Assembly: GCF_021283545.2 (NCBI RefSeq)
Contig: NZ_CP128540.1
Coordinates: 4,313,501 to 4,377,500 of the forward strand
DNA from: Pseudomonas alloputida
Lineage (GTDB): Bacteria; Pseudomonadota; Gammaproteobacteria; Pseudomonadales; Pseudomonadaceae
Reading direction: 5' to 3'
DNA length: 64,000 bases
Made by a program: the position numbers and the translations under genes. The stretch's first letter is position 1. Each line of letters begins with the position of its first letter. The notes below the pieces were generated by a model. It did no database searches, was not told the origin of the DNA, and worked only from the letters and a program-made list of their open reading frames with translations. This document shows, one piece after another, positions 8,621 to 17,161 of the stretch.

Positions 8621-8700
8621 GATGGCGGCACCGATCGAGCACCGCGCAGGCGGTGCTTGATCTCACAGGTGCTGAGAACAGCTAACCAGGCCCTCTGCTG

Positions 8701-10059
8701 TTACCGAACAGCCTCATAGGTCAGGTCCAGGCACTTGCGGGCTTTCTCCACCAGTTCGTCGATCTCTTCGATACTGATCACCAGCGGTGGCGCGATGATC
8801 ATGGTGTCGCCTACAGCGCGCATGATCAGGCCGTTGTCGAAGCAGTGCTGGCGACAGATCATGCCGACACCTTTGCCTTCATGACGGGCACGGGTGGCCT
8901 TGTCTTTCACCAACTCGATCGCACCGAGCATGCCCAGGCCGCGCACTTCGCCTACCAGCGGGTGGTCGGCCAGTTCGCGCAGGCGTTGTTGCAGATAAGG
9001 CGCGGTTTTATCGTGCACCTGCTGGATGATCTGCTCGTCACGCAGGATCCGCAGGTTCTCCAGGCCCACGGCTGCCGCCACCGGGTGGCCGGAATAGGTG
9101 AAGCCGTGGTTGAAGTCGCCGCCTTCGCTGATCACCTTGGCCACCTCGTCACGCACGATCACCCCGCCCATGGGGATGTAACCGGAGGTCAGGCCCTTGG
9201 CGATGGTCATCAGGTCAGGCTTGAGGTCGTAATAATCGGTACCGAACCACTCACCGGTACGGCCGAACCCGCAGATCACTTCGTCGGCGACGAAGAGGAT
9301 GTCGTACCTGGCCAGGATTTCCTTGATCTTCGGCCAATAGGTCTGCGGCGGAATGATCACGCCACCGGCGCCCTGGATCGGCTCGGCGATGAAGGCGGCA
9401 ACGTTGTCCACGCCGACTTCGAGGATCTTCTTCTCCAGTTGCTCGGCCGCCCACACACCGAAGTCGGCCTCGGTCATGTCGCCGCCTTCGCCAAACCAGT
9501 ACGGCTGCGGGATGTGCACGACATCCGGGATCACCCCGCCCTGCTGGTGCATGCCACTCATGCCGCCCAAGGCGGCGCCCGCCACGGTAGAGCCGTGGTA
9601 GCCGTTGATGCGGCCAATGATGACCTTCTTGTTCTTCTGGCCCTTCAGAGCCCAGTAATGGCGGACCATGCGCAGCACGGTGTCGTTGCCTTCGGAGCCG
9701 GAACCGGTGAAGAACACGTGGTTCATGCCTTGCGGGGCCACCTCGGCGATCGCCTTGGCCAGCTCCAGCGCGGGTGGGTGCGCGGTCTGGAAGAACAGGT
9801 TGTAGTAAGGCAGCTGCTTCATCTGCTGGCTGGCGACCTCGGCCAGCTCTTCGCGACCATAGCCGACCGCCACGCACCACAGGCCGGCCATGCCATCGAG
9901 AATCTTGTTGCCCTCGCTGTCCCACAGGTACACACCCTTGGCCGAGGTGATGATGCGTGGGCCTTTCTCGGCCAGTTGCCTGACATCGCTGAACGGGGCC
10001 AGGTGATGGTCGCGGCTCATGGTTTGCCAGGCAAGGGTCTGCGAATTCTGTTCACTCAT
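8701..10059 (-). CDS. spuC: Putrescine/polyamine--pyruvate aminotransferase SpuC
   Basis: Class III PLP-dependent aminotransferase of 452 residues that moves an amino group from putrescine or other polyamines to pyruvate, giving 4-aminobutanal and alanine. Family motifs: GSGSEGNDTVLRMVRHY, the long aminotransferase signature around FVADEVICGFGRTGEWFG, and the PLP lysine in MTIAKGLTSGYIPMGG (about residue 288). The ATG at 10059 (MSEQNSQTLAWQ) follows TGGAGTG; an in-frame GTG 9 bases upstream lies inside that ribosome site and is less likely. Last gene of the puuA-puuD-spuC group. Confidence 0.92.
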   Translation of the reverse strand: MSEQNSQTLAWQTMSRDHHLAPFSDVRQLAEKGPRIITSAKGVYLWDSEGNKILDGMAGLWCVAVGYGREELAEVASQQMKQLPYYNLFFQTAHPPALELAKAIAEVAPQGMNHVFFTGSGSEGNDTVLRMVRHYWALKGQKNKKVIIGRINGYHGSTVAGAALGGMSGMHQQGGVIPDVVHIPQPYWFGEGGDMTEADFGVWAAEQLEKKILEVGVDNVAAFIAEPIQGAGGVIIPPQTYWPKIKEILARYDILFVADEVICGFGRTGEWFGTDYYDLKPDLMTIAKGLTSGYIPMGGVIVRDEVAKVISEGGDFNHGFTYSGHPVAAAVGLENLRILRDEQIIQQVHDKTAPYLQQRLRELADHPLVGEVRGLGMLGAIELVKDKATRARHEGKGVGMICRQHCFDNGLIMRAVGDTMIIAPPLVISIEEIDELVEKARKCLDLTYEAVR

Positions 10060-10128
10060 TGACTTCACTCCATCAAGTTGCGCAGCCGCGCTGCGAGGGT
10101 ATTTTTTACAGGTGGGAAAGGCCGCTGC

Positions 10129-10902
10129 TCAGGCAGACAGCAACAGCCTCTGGCGCAATACCGAGCGGTGCCGACAGGCCTTGCCAAAGGACTGGAAGAT
10201 GGCCAGGTAATGGGGGTTATCCATGACCTGGAACTCGGGGTGCCATTGCACGCCCAGGGCAAAGCCCTTGCTGCTCTCGACCGAAATCGCTTCCACCAGG
10301 CCATCGGGTGCCAGCGCCTCCACCCTCAGCCCGGGGGCCAGTACGTCGATGCCTTGGCCGTGGATGGAATTGACGTCGAATATCGCCGGCAAGCCCATGC
10401 GGTCGAGCATGCCGCCAGGCTCTACATGCAGGGTGTGGCGCGGCCCGTATTGCTTGTCGAGGGGCTCATCCTTGCCTTCGCGGTGGTCCATGAACACGCC
10501 GGTCTCGTGGACCTTCTGGTGCAGGGTGCCACCCAACGCCACGTTCATTTCCTGGAAGCCACGGCAAATGCCGAGTACCGGTACGCCGGCGGCGATGGCG
10601 GCGCGCATCAGCGGCAACGTGGTGGCATCGCGCAGTTGGTCGTGATGGGTACCCGCAGCACTGGCCGGGCCGTTGTAATGGTACGGCTCGATGTTGGACG
10701 GCGAACCGGTGAAGATCAGCCCATCCACCACGTCGAGAATATCGGCGCTGTCCATCAACTCACCGAGGCTGGGAATGACGATGGGCAGCCCACACGCTGC
10801 CTTGGCTGCCGCGCGCGCGTACTTCTCGCTGATGGTCTGGGTTGCATGCAGCTCAATCATGCTGGTGCATGCGGTAATGCCGATCACGGGCACACGTGGC
10901 AT
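10129..10902 (-). CDS. puuD: Gamma-glutamyl-gamma-aminobutyrate hydrolase PuuD-like
   Basis: A class I glutamine-amidotransferase-like hydrolase (257 residues) that cleaves gamma-glutamyl-GABA to glutamate and GABA in the glutamylated putrescine pathway. The nucleophile elbow is VLGICRGFQEMN (Cys about 113), and the His/Glu pair is in GVQWHPEF near residue 222. The ATG at 10902 follows an excellent GGAGGAAGAT site; upstream in-frame ATGs lack one. It lies between puuA and spuC on the same strand. Confidence 0.9.
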   Translation of the reverse strand: MPRVPVIGITACTSMIELHATQTISEKYARAAAKAACGLPIVIPSLGELMDSADILDVVDGLIFTGSPSNIEPYHYNGPASAAGTHHDQLRDATTLPLMRAAIAAGVPVLGICRGFQEMNVALGGTLHQKVHETGVFMDHREGKDEPLDKQYGPRHTLHVEPGGMLDRMGLPAIFDVNSIHGQGIDVLAPGLRVEALAPDGLVEAISVESSKGFALGVQWHPEFQVMDNPHYLAIFQSFGKACRHRSVLRQRLLLSA

Positions 10903-10986
10903 ATCTTCCTCCGGCAAATCCATATTGCGCGTTGTATTGAAACGGTAAAAAGGGAGGGTGCAGCGTCGCTGTTCCAACCTCGGTAC

Positions 10987-12333
10987 CTACAGGAACCAGC
11001 GGTATTCGCGGGCATCGATGTGGTGCATGAAGTCCAGTTGCTCCTGGTATTTGTTTTCGCAATAGACCATCACGAACTCGCTGCCCAGGCCTTGGTTGAC
11101 CACCGGGTGATGACGCATGGCGGCCAAGGCGCTGAGGGCATCCTTGGGGAAGTCGATGCCGCTCTGGCGGTTTTCGTTCAGCGGGGCGATGGGCTCCACG
11201 CCGCGATCCAGGCCATGCTCCATCCCGGTCAAAATGGCCGCCAGTACCAGATACGGGTTGGCGTCGGCGCCAGCGAGGCGGTGCTCGATGCGCAGGTTGC
11301 GCGGGTCGGACTCGGGGATGCGGATGCACGCGTCACGGTCTTCGAAACCCCAGCTGGCCTTGCTCGCCGCGTTGACCATGGCGCCATAACGTCGGTAGGC
11401 ATTGTGGTTGGGGGCAAAGATCGGCATGCAGTGCGGCAGCAGTTCCAGGCAGCCTGCCACCGCATGGCGCAGCTTGCGCTGTTCGCTTCCCGCCAGGATG
11501 TTATTGCCGGCGGCGTCGTACAGGCTGACGTGCACATGCATGCCGCTGCCTGGCGCGTCCAGGTAGGGTTTGCTCATGAAGCTGGCACGGTAGCCGTGCT
11601 TCATCGCGATACCGCGGGTACTGCGGCAGAACAGTGCCGACCAGTCCGCCGCACTGAGGGCATCGTCGCTGTGCGAGAAGTTGATCTCGAACTGGCCTGG
11701 GCCCAGCTCTGCGGTGATGACGTTCGCCGGCACGCCCTGCTCGTTGGCGCCATCGACCATCTCGTGCAGGACCGACGAAAAGCGCGACAACCGCTCGATG
11801 TGCATGTTCGGCTGATCGTCTTCATCCTCGGTCGCCGTGTCACGTGGATACTGGGGCAGGCCGTTATCAAGCTTGCGGTCGAACAGGTAGAACTCCAGTT
11901 CAAACGCCACCACCGGGCGAATGCCACGCTTGGCCAGACGCTGAAGAACACGCGCCAGCACTTCACGAGGCTCGAATTCGATCGGCTTTGCAGTGCCGTC
12001 GGACGTGATCAGCATCTGGGCGATCACTTCCTTTTCCCAGCGCACCGGCTTCAGCGTACCCGGCACCAGGCGCCGGGCAGCATCCGGGTCGCCGTCGGCG
12101 AAGCAATAGTCACCAATCGGGTAAAGGCCGCCCTGGGTACCCAGCAGCACGCAGTTCTGCGGCAGCTTCAGAGGCGCACCGGCTGCGACTTTTTCCAGCA
12201 TGTCCATGGGGTAGCGCTTGCCGTAGAAGTGCCCGGGGATGTCCAGCGCAATCAGGTCGACATAGCGAATTGCCGGGTGCTCTGCTCGGAACGAGCGCAC
12301 TTCAGCCAGCAGATCCGGAAAGATGACACTCAT
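10987..12333 (-). CDS. puuA: Glutamylpolyamine synthetase (glutamine synthetase-like, PuuA/SpuI type)
   Basis: A 448-residue member of the glutamine synthetase fold, close to SpuI/PuuA enzymes that ligate glutamate to putrescine or other polyamines using ATP. The catalytic domain has FELEFYLFD, the ELGPGQFEINF strand, GSGMHVHVSLYD and a C-terminal RIP segment (CIRIPESD). The adenylylation-loop tyrosine of true GlnA is not apparent. Start ATG 12333 has AAGGATAAG upstream. Context (regulator, PuuD, SpuC) supports polyamine rather than ammonia as substrate. The exact polyamine cannot be read from sequence. Confidence 0.88.
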   Translation of the reverse strand: MSVIFPDLLAEVRSFRAEHPAIRYVDLIALDIPGHFYGKRYPMDMLEKVAAGAPLKLPQNCVLLGTQGGLYPIGDYCFADGDPDAARRLVPGTLKPVRWEKEVIAQMLITSDGTAKPIEFEPREVLARVLQRLAKRGIRPVVAFELEFYLFDRKLDNGLPQYPRDTATEDEDDQPNMHIERLSRFSSVLHEMVDGANEQGVPANVITAELGPGQFEINFSHSDDALSAADWSALFCRSTRGIAMKHGYRASFMSKPYLDAPGSGMHVHVSLYDAAGNNILAGSEQRKLRHAVAGCLELLPHCMPIFAPNHNAYRRYGAMVNAASKASWGFEDRDACIRIPESDPRNLRIEHRLAGADANPYLVLAAILTGMEHGLDRGVEPIAPLNENRQSGIDFPKDALSALAAMRHHPVVNQGLGSEFVMVYCENKYQEQLDFMHHIDAREYRWFL

Positions 12334-12360
12334 CTTCTTATCCTTGTGAGGTGAACGAAT

Positions 12361-12915
12361 TCAATTGAAGACCCAGAGCACGCGGGTGGTTTTATCCGTC
12401 AGGTTGGCGTAACGGAACGGCGCATGGGGTTGCAGCTGGAAGCAGTCGTTGGCTTGCAGGGTCACGGCATCGCCCTGGTCCAGCCACACCGTGAGTTCGC
12501 CCTCGAGCACGAAACAGCCCTGCTCGGAACGGTCGCTCAAGTACGCCTCCCCACTGGTTGCGCCCGGCTCGAGAAGGCTGTCGAGCATGGAGAAGGCGCC
12601 TGCGATGGTCGGCGAAGCCAGCACGTCGGTGATGCCCGACTCCAGGTACAACGTGCGCCGCTCGTGGGGGCGCGTGACCCAGCCAATGCTGCGGGGCTTG
12701 CTCAGGTTGTAGAAGTACGCGGTTGATACGCCGAGCGCTTCGCTGATAGCGGTGAGGTCTGCCACGGTCGGGCGCGAAACGCCGCGTTCGACCTGGGAGA
12801 GGAAACCCACCGAACGGTCGATGCGCTCGGCCAGTTCACCCAAGGTCAGGTTCTTGAATTTGCGCAGGTCGTGAATAAGGATCGCGAGGGCTTCAACCTC
12901 TTCGTGCATCTTCAT
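12361..12915 (-). CDS. XRE-cupin regulator of polyamine catabolism, copy 2
   Basis: A 184-residue paralogue of the regulator at 7963-8517: identical length, identical HTH core SVGFLSQVERGVSRPT, and the same cupin segment GCFVLEGELTVWL. It is first in the group, 27 bases before puuA, so regulator and enzymes are likely co-transcribed. Differences cluster around residues 70-78 (between the domains) and in the cupin, which could mean different ligand preference. The upstream region carries a dense array of AT-rich palindromes ending in GTGAAAT/ATTTCAC. Confidence 0.88.
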   Translation of the reverse strand: MKMHEEVEALAILIHDLRKFKNLTLGELAERIDRSVGFLSQVERGVSRPTVADLTAISEALGVSTAYFYNLSKPRSIGWVTRPHERRTLYLESGITDVLASPTIAGAFSMLDSLLEPGATSGEAYLSDRSEQGCFVLEGELTVWLDQGDAVTLQANDCFQLQPHAPFRYANLTDKTTRVLWVFN

Positions 12916-12929
12916 CGTTTCGGACTGCC

Positions 12930-12979
12930 GTGAAATTTTTAGACTTATTTTTCATGAAAATTTACATGAAAAATTTCAC
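12930..12979. promoter_or_regulatory. Operator/promoter array upstream of the copy 2 regulator-puuA operon
   Basis: An AT-rich island in GC-rich DNA. Outer inverted repeat: GTGAAATTTTT (12930-12940) and AAAAATTTCAC (12969-12979). Inside are a perfect palindrome TTTTCATGAAAA (12949-12960) and, immediately adjacent, a near copy TTTACATGAAAA (12961-12972). It shares the GTGAAAT half-site with the region upstream of copy 1. Probably the binding array for one or both XRE-cupin regulators. Confidence 0.6.
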
Positions 12980-13128
12980 GCGTCAAGCCGAACGATGGAA
13001 ATGTGCAGCCGCCCACAGAGGGCTTGCTGCGCAACGTGGCGGATTGGCTGCGGTGGCGCGGGTTTCTTTACAGGCGCTCGGCGAGTAGCCTCGTGGCTGA
13101 ATCCTCCAGCCCGACCCTGTCCATCGCC

Positions 13129-14022
13129 ATGCCAAACGGTTTCCCTGATTTGCCCTCGCTCAATGCGCTACGTGTGTTCGAAGTGGTTGCCCGCCACCTC
13201 AACTTCCGCCTGGCCGCCGAAGAGCTGGGGGTTACCCAGGCGGCAGTGGCACAACAGATACGCGGGCTGGAAGCGAGCCTGAACCTTCGTTTGTTCGAGC
13301 GCCTGCCCCGGGGCCTGGCACTGACCGATGCGGGGCTGGGCTACAGCGGCAGCATTCGCAACGCCTTGGCGATGATCGATGAGGCAACCCGCCTGCTGCG
13401 GCCACAGGCGTCTCACCTGACGGTCAGCGTGACACCAACCTTTGCCTCCAAATGGCTCATTCCCCGGTTGGGCAGCTTTGCGCACAGCCATCCGGACATC
13501 GATTTACGTGTACTGGCCACAGATCGGCTGTCCCACTTCAATACCGACGGCGTGAATCTCGCAGTCCGCTATGGCAAGCCCGACATCGGCGCGGGCTTGA
13601 ACAGCGAACTGTTGATGGAACAGCGTATCGTCGCCGTGGCCAGCCCAACGTTGTTCGAAGCCAGCAAAACCCCCACCAGCTTCGAGCAGCTTCAAGCGTT
13701 CACCCTGCTCCATGATGCCCATGATTTCTGGCCTCGGTTCCTGGCACAAGTGTTCCCGCAACACGGGCAAGCGACTGCCAGAAACCTGCGGTTCAACCAG
13801 ACTTCATTGGCCATTGATGCCGCCATCAGTGGTCAGGGTATTGCGTTGGCAAGCCTGGCGTTCGTCAGTGATGACATCGTCGCGGGCAGGCTGACCCAGG
13901 TCTTCGCTCAGCAACTCAGGCTCGATAAGTCGTTCTACCTGGTGTGGCCACGAAAGTTGCAGCAGCCGGAGTCGCTAGGCATTGTCCAGCGCTGGTTCAA
14001 GCAACAGGCAGGCAATAGTTAA
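13129..14022 (+). CDS. LysR-family regulator, GcvA-like
   Basis: A 297-residue LysR-type regulator. The N-terminal winged HTH (about 8-65) contains HLNFRLAAEELGVTQAAVAQQIRGLE, and the substrate-binding domain has the GcvA-subgroup pattern TPTFASKWLIPRLGSF. The frame is open further upstream, but the ATG at 13129 gives the standard GcvA-like N-terminus MPNGFPDLPSLNALRVFE. It is divergent from the regulator-puuA operon and 99 bases upstream of an SDR gene on the same strand, its likely target. Ligand unknown. Confidence 0.85.
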   Translation: MPNGFPDLPSLNALRVFEVVARHLNFRLAAEELGVTQAAVAQQIRGLEASLNLRLFERLPRGLALTDAGLGYSGSIRNALAMIDEATRLLRPQASHLTVSVTPTFASKWLIPRLGSFAHSHPDIDLRVLATDRLSHFNTDGVNLAVRYGKPDIGAGLNSELLMEQRIVAVASPTLFEASKTPTSFEQLQAFTLLHDAHDFWPRFLAQVFPQHGQATARNLRFNQTSLAIDAAISGQGIALASLAFVSDDIVAGRLTQVFAQQLRLDKSFYLVWPRKLQQPESLGIVQRWFKQQAGNS

Positions 14023-14121
14023 TCTACTGCCTTGGTGAAGTTTAGCTGTCTCCCTCGCTGCCACGACTGCTGCTAATTTTAGTGCGCCTAAGCATTCAGC
14101 GATTAACGTTCCGGAGGCAGC

Positions 14122-14826
14122 ATGTCAGTAGAAAAGGTTGCGATCATCACAGCAGGTGGCAGTGGTATGGGCGCGGCAGCGGCACGGCGCCTGGCCGCTG
14201 ACGGGTTCAAGGTCGGCATCCTGTCCTCCTCGGGCAAGGGCGAAGCACTGGCTGCCGAGCTTGGTGGTATTGGCGTAACGGGTAGCAACCAGTCGGTTGA
14301 GGACCTGAAACGCCTGGTCGATGCCGTGGTGGAAAAGTGGGGGCGCATCGACGTGCTGCTCAATAGCGCCGGCCATGGTCCGCGCGCGCCAATCCTGGAA
14401 ATCAGCGACGAGGACTGGCACAAGGGCATGGACACCTATCTGCTCAATGTCATTCGCCCGACTCGCCTGGTGACGCCCTACATGCAGCGCCAGAAAGGGG
14501 GCGTGATCATCAACATTTCCACCGCCTGGGCGTTCGAGCCCAGTGAACTGTTCCCGACGTCTGCAGTGTTCCGCTCGGGCCTGGCCGCATTCACCAAAAT
14601 CTTCGCCGACCAATTCGCCGGGGACAACGTGAGGATCAACAACGTCCTCCCCGGCTGGATCGACAGCCTGCCAGCCACCGAACAGCGCCGCGACAGCGTG
14701 CCGCTCAAACGCTATGGCACCTGCGAGGAAATCGCCGCCACCATTGCGTTTCTCGCCAGCGAAGGCGCTGCCTACATCACCGGGCAGAACATCAAGGTCG
14801 ATGGCGGCTTGACACGCAGCGTTTGA
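14122..14826 (+). CDS. Short-chain dehydrogenase/reductase-like protein lacking the Tyr/Lys catalytic pair
   Basis: A 234-residue classical-length SDR. The cofactor motif is present as ITAGGSGMGAAAARRL (TGxxxGxG type), with NSAG at the NNAG position and a conserved C-terminal GAAYITGQNIKVDGG. The catalytic YSASK segment reads TSAVFRSG, so the tyrosine and lysine are replaced by Thr and Phe. It may therefore be a non-catalytic Rossmann protein or use different chemistry. The start follows CCGGAGGCAGC. It lies downstream of the LysR gene. Confidence 0.82.
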   Translation: MSVEKVAIITAGGSGMGAAAARRLAADGFKVGILSSSGKGEALAAELGGIGVTGSNQSVEDLKRLVDAVVEKWGRIDVLLNSAGHGPRAPILEISDEDWHKGMDTYLLNVIRPTRLVTPYMQRQKGGVIINISTAWAFEPSELFPTSAVFRSGLAAFTKIFADQFAGDNVRINNVLPGWIDSLPATEQRRDSVPLKRYGTCEEIAATIAFLASEGAAYITGQNIKVDGGLTRSV

Positions 14827-14907
14827 TTGCCTGTCGGCCCGCAGGCCAGTCGACTGATCGGGCCAAGGCGATTACGCTGGCGCTTTTCCAACTGCACGGA
14901 AGCGCCA

Positions 14908-15300
14908 ATGACAGAGGCATACCAAGGAAGCTGCTTGTGCGCAGCCGTCTCTTACCTGCTACTCACCCCACCCAAGGCAGTGAGCCACTGCCACTGCAGC
15001 CAGTGCCGCAAAAGTCACGGCGCCGCATTCGCTTCGTACGGCAGCATTCCGCGCAGCATGCTGCGAATACTGCGCGGCGCTGCCAGCATCAAGGCCTTTT
15101 CTTCATCACCGACGGTTACGCGCGAGTTCTGCACGGAGTGCGGCTCGACCTTGTTCTGGTCACGCGCCCAAGGTGAGTTTGCCGACTGGATTTCGATAGC
15201 ACTGGGAACGCTTGATACTCCTTTTCTGCCCAGGAAGCAGAAACATGTTCACGTCGACGCTGCTGCCCCTTGGTACTCACCCTGTAACCCTGACTCATAA
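14908..15300 (+). CDS. GFA family zinc protein (glutathione-dependent formaldehyde-activating-like)
   Basis: A 130-residue member of the GFA/CENP-V family. Zinc ligands are in SCLCAAVSY, CHCSQCRKSHGAAF and FCTECGSTLFW. The name comes from Paracoccus Gfa, but most members have no proven activity. The ATG at 14908 (MTEAYQGSCLC) is 81 bases inside a longer frame whose extra residues are not conserved. Same strand as the SDR, 81 bases after it. Confidence 0.85.
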   Translation: MTEAYQGSCLCAAVSYLLLTPPKAVSHCHCSQCRKSHGAAFASYGSIPRSMLRILRGAASIKAFSSSPTVTREFCTECGSTLFWSRAQGEFADWISIALGTLDTPFLPRKQKHVHVDAAAPWYSPCNPDS

Positions 15301-15406
15301 CGCTTGGCAGCACATCAAGCCACCCGATAGAGCAATCACGGCTAGGCACCCCGGTGCCTGAACAACGGATGCTAGCGCTTACCGCACCTTCCAGAGATTC
15401 CGTTCG

Positions 15407-16276
15407 TTGACTGACTCACAGCACAACCCTAGCTACATGAAACGGTTCGAAACCGTGCTTGCCTACATCGACAGCCACCTCGAAGGTGACCTGTCGGTGA
15501 ATGCCTTGAGCCGCATCGCCAACTTCTCGGCATTTCACTTCCATCGGCAGTTCACGGCCTACATGGGCGTTCCGGTTTCACGGTATGTGCAACTGATGAG
15601 GCTTCGACGCGCAGCGCATCAACTGGTCGCCTCGCCCGCGATGCCCATACTGGAGGCCGCATTCGGCGCCGGTTTCGAAAGCCCCGAAGCCTTTGCCAGA
15701 GCGTTCAAGCGCGCCTTCGGCATGGCGCCGAGCGTGTTCGCCAAGGCGCCGAACTGGCAGGCCTGGAGTGCGGTATTCAATGTTCCTCAGCGATCCAGGA
15801 GTATCACCATGCAGATCCGTATCGTGAATTTCGCCGAAACCCACGTGGCCGCGCTCGAACACCAAGGGCCGCCCGGCCTGGTCAGCGAAAGCGTCGCGCG
15901 TTTTCGCCAATGGCGCATGCACAGCGGCCAGTCGCCTGTGGCCAGCAGCCGTACCTTCGGTATCCCCTACGACAACCCCGACACCACCCCGGCCCACGCC
16001 TTTCGCTTTGCCGTGTGCGGCGAGATAGACGAGGCAGTGCAGCCCAACGATTTCGGCGTGCATGAACGGGTTATACCGGCGGGGCGCTGTGCCGTGATTC
16101 GACATACCGGCTCGCCTGACTACATTGGCGAAACTATCTACCCGCTCTATCGTGACTGGCTGCCATCGAGCAACGAAGAACTGCGTGATCATCCGTTGTT
16201 CTTTCATTACCTGAGCGTCTATCCGGAAACACCACTGGAGCAATGGCAAACGGACATCTACGTGCCGCTGAAGTAG
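15407..16276 (+). CDS. AraC-family regulator with C-terminal GyrI-like effector domain
   Basis: A 289-residue Rob/SoxS-like fusion: two AraC helix-turn-helix motifs in residues 10-115 (LSVNALSRIANFSAFHFHRQF and AAFGAGFESPEAFARAFKRAFG) followed by a GyrI/AraE-type ligand-binding domain from about residue 130 (RIVNFAETHVAALEHQGPP to the end). Such proteins sense amphipathic small molecules or antibiotics. The start is uncertain: the frame begins at a TTG (15407), and an ATG (15437) would remove ten residues. Neither has a strong ribosome site. Confidence 0.83.
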   Translation: MTDSQHNPSYMKRFETVLAYIDSHLEGDLSVNALSRIANFSAFHFHRQFTAYMGVPVSRYVQLMRLRRAAHQLVASPAMPILEAAFGAGFESPEAFARAFKRAFGMAPSVFAKAPNWQAWSAVFNVPQRSRSITMQIRIVNFAETHVAALEHQGPPGLVSESVARFRQWRMHSGQSPVASSRTFGIPYDNPDTTPAHAFRFAVCGEIDEAVQPNDFGVHERVIPAGRCAVIRHTGSPDYIGETIYPLYRDWLPSSNEELRDHPLFFHYLSVYPETPLEQWQTDIYVPLK

Positions 16277-16720
16277 GCTGGGCCATGGGTAGCGGGCGTA
16301 GCCAACTTTGCCGGCCCAGGCGCATGGCCAGGCAACCGGGCCGGGGATCAGATACGTACCCTGGATGCCTCGCCATGCGCTTGCATAGGAGACGGCCAGC
16401 GTTGGTTGATGAGCAGGCCCATCGTAGTTGCATAAATGGATCCGCTGGCGATCAATTGCCCACTCTGTGTGGCTGATCGTGCCGTCTACCTTCTTGCGAA
16501 ACACCGCTTGGACCAACGTACCTTGGCCATGCCGGAGGTAACTGTGGTTACCGAGATCGATCCCGCCACGTGCTGACTCGCTCGTGATGATGGTCTCCAA
16601 AACAAAACACCCTGCGAAAGCTCAGCGCTCGCAGGGTGTGGGGGGTAACCCGTTCAATTAGCACGGCCTACGCGGAGCTCTCGTGCACGCTACAGCCGGT
16701 ACTGCATGGATGCGGTCAAA
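16277..16720. other. Intergenic region between the AraC gene and the glycine-rich gene
   Basis: No convincing coding sequence. An open minus-strand frame with a TTG start at 16600 runs back through this region into the AraC gene, but it has no ribosome site and no recognisable domain. The only firm structure is a perfect 11-base-arm hairpin at 16607-16639, oriented as a terminator for the glycine-rich gene. Composition is ordinary. Confidence 0.5.
16598..16639 (-). terminator. Rho-independent terminator of the glycine-rich gene
   Basis: On the minus strand, ACACCCTGCGA pairs perfectly with TCGCAGGGTGT and is followed by TTTTGTTTTGG. It lies about 80 bases beyond the stop codon at 16721. Confidence 0.75.
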
Positions 16721-17161
16721 TCATCGATCATTTTTTGAAGAAGACCCGACAGCGTTGCTGAGGCCTTTCGAATTATGATCGCCTGGCGTCGTTCCAGAGA
16801 TGGCCGTGGACTTGGCCAAACCGCGAGTGTCCTTGGAGTGAGCGACACCCGAGGTGGTGGTGCCATGACCGTTGTCGCTGTTGCGCGAGCTTCCGTAATG
16901 ATTGCCGCTTACCCCATGATCGCGTGTCGCCTTTCCAGCGTGATCACTTCCAAGGCCCTTCCCGCTTCCACTATGCCCTCCCATGCCACCGCCATGTCCG
17001 GCACCGTTTCCACCGCCATGACCACCGCCACCGCCACCACCACCACCACCACCACCACCCTTGGCATAGGCGGAACTGATCGGGGAGATATCGGCGGGCA
17101 AGAATGCCGTCATCCCGAGTGCCAATGCACAAGCAAAGACAGCAACCAAAGGTTTTTTCAT
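16721..17161 (-). CDS. Secreted glycine/histidine-rich low-complexity protein
   Basis: A 146-residue protein with a clear Sec signal peptide (MKKPLVAVFACALALG through about residue 33, cleavage near SAYA-KG), then a run of 13 glycines, then Gly/His/Ser/Asn-rich repeats (GHGGGNGAGHGGG, HSGSGKGLGSDHAG) and no predicted fold. The glycine run is encoded by tandem GGT-type triplets (CCACCA repeats on the plus strand, about 17020-17060), which can slip. ATG 17161 is preceded by GGAG. Function unknown; possibly an envelope or matrix protein. Confidence 0.75.
   Translation of the reverse strand: MKKPLVAVFACALALGMTAFLPADISPISSAYAKGGGGGGGGGGGGGHGGGNGAGHGGGMGGHSGSGKGLGSDHAGKATRDHGVSGNHYGSSRNSDNGHGTTTSGVAHSKDTRGLAKSTAISGTTPGDHNSKGLSNAVGSSSKNDR
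17020..17060. repeat. CCACCA trinucleotide tandem repeat
   Basis: A run of ACC/CCA triplets interrupted by two CCG units encodes the polyglycine tract of the secreted protein. Changes of one unit would keep the frame and alter the glycine count. Confidence 0.75.

Noticed and set aside
15578..16600. 340-codon minus-strand frame through the region after the AraC gene
   Set aside because: Starts with TTG just after a terminator hairpin, has no ribosome site, and its distal two thirds are antisense to the AraC-family gene. The first ~105 codons could be a relic, but no family was recognised.
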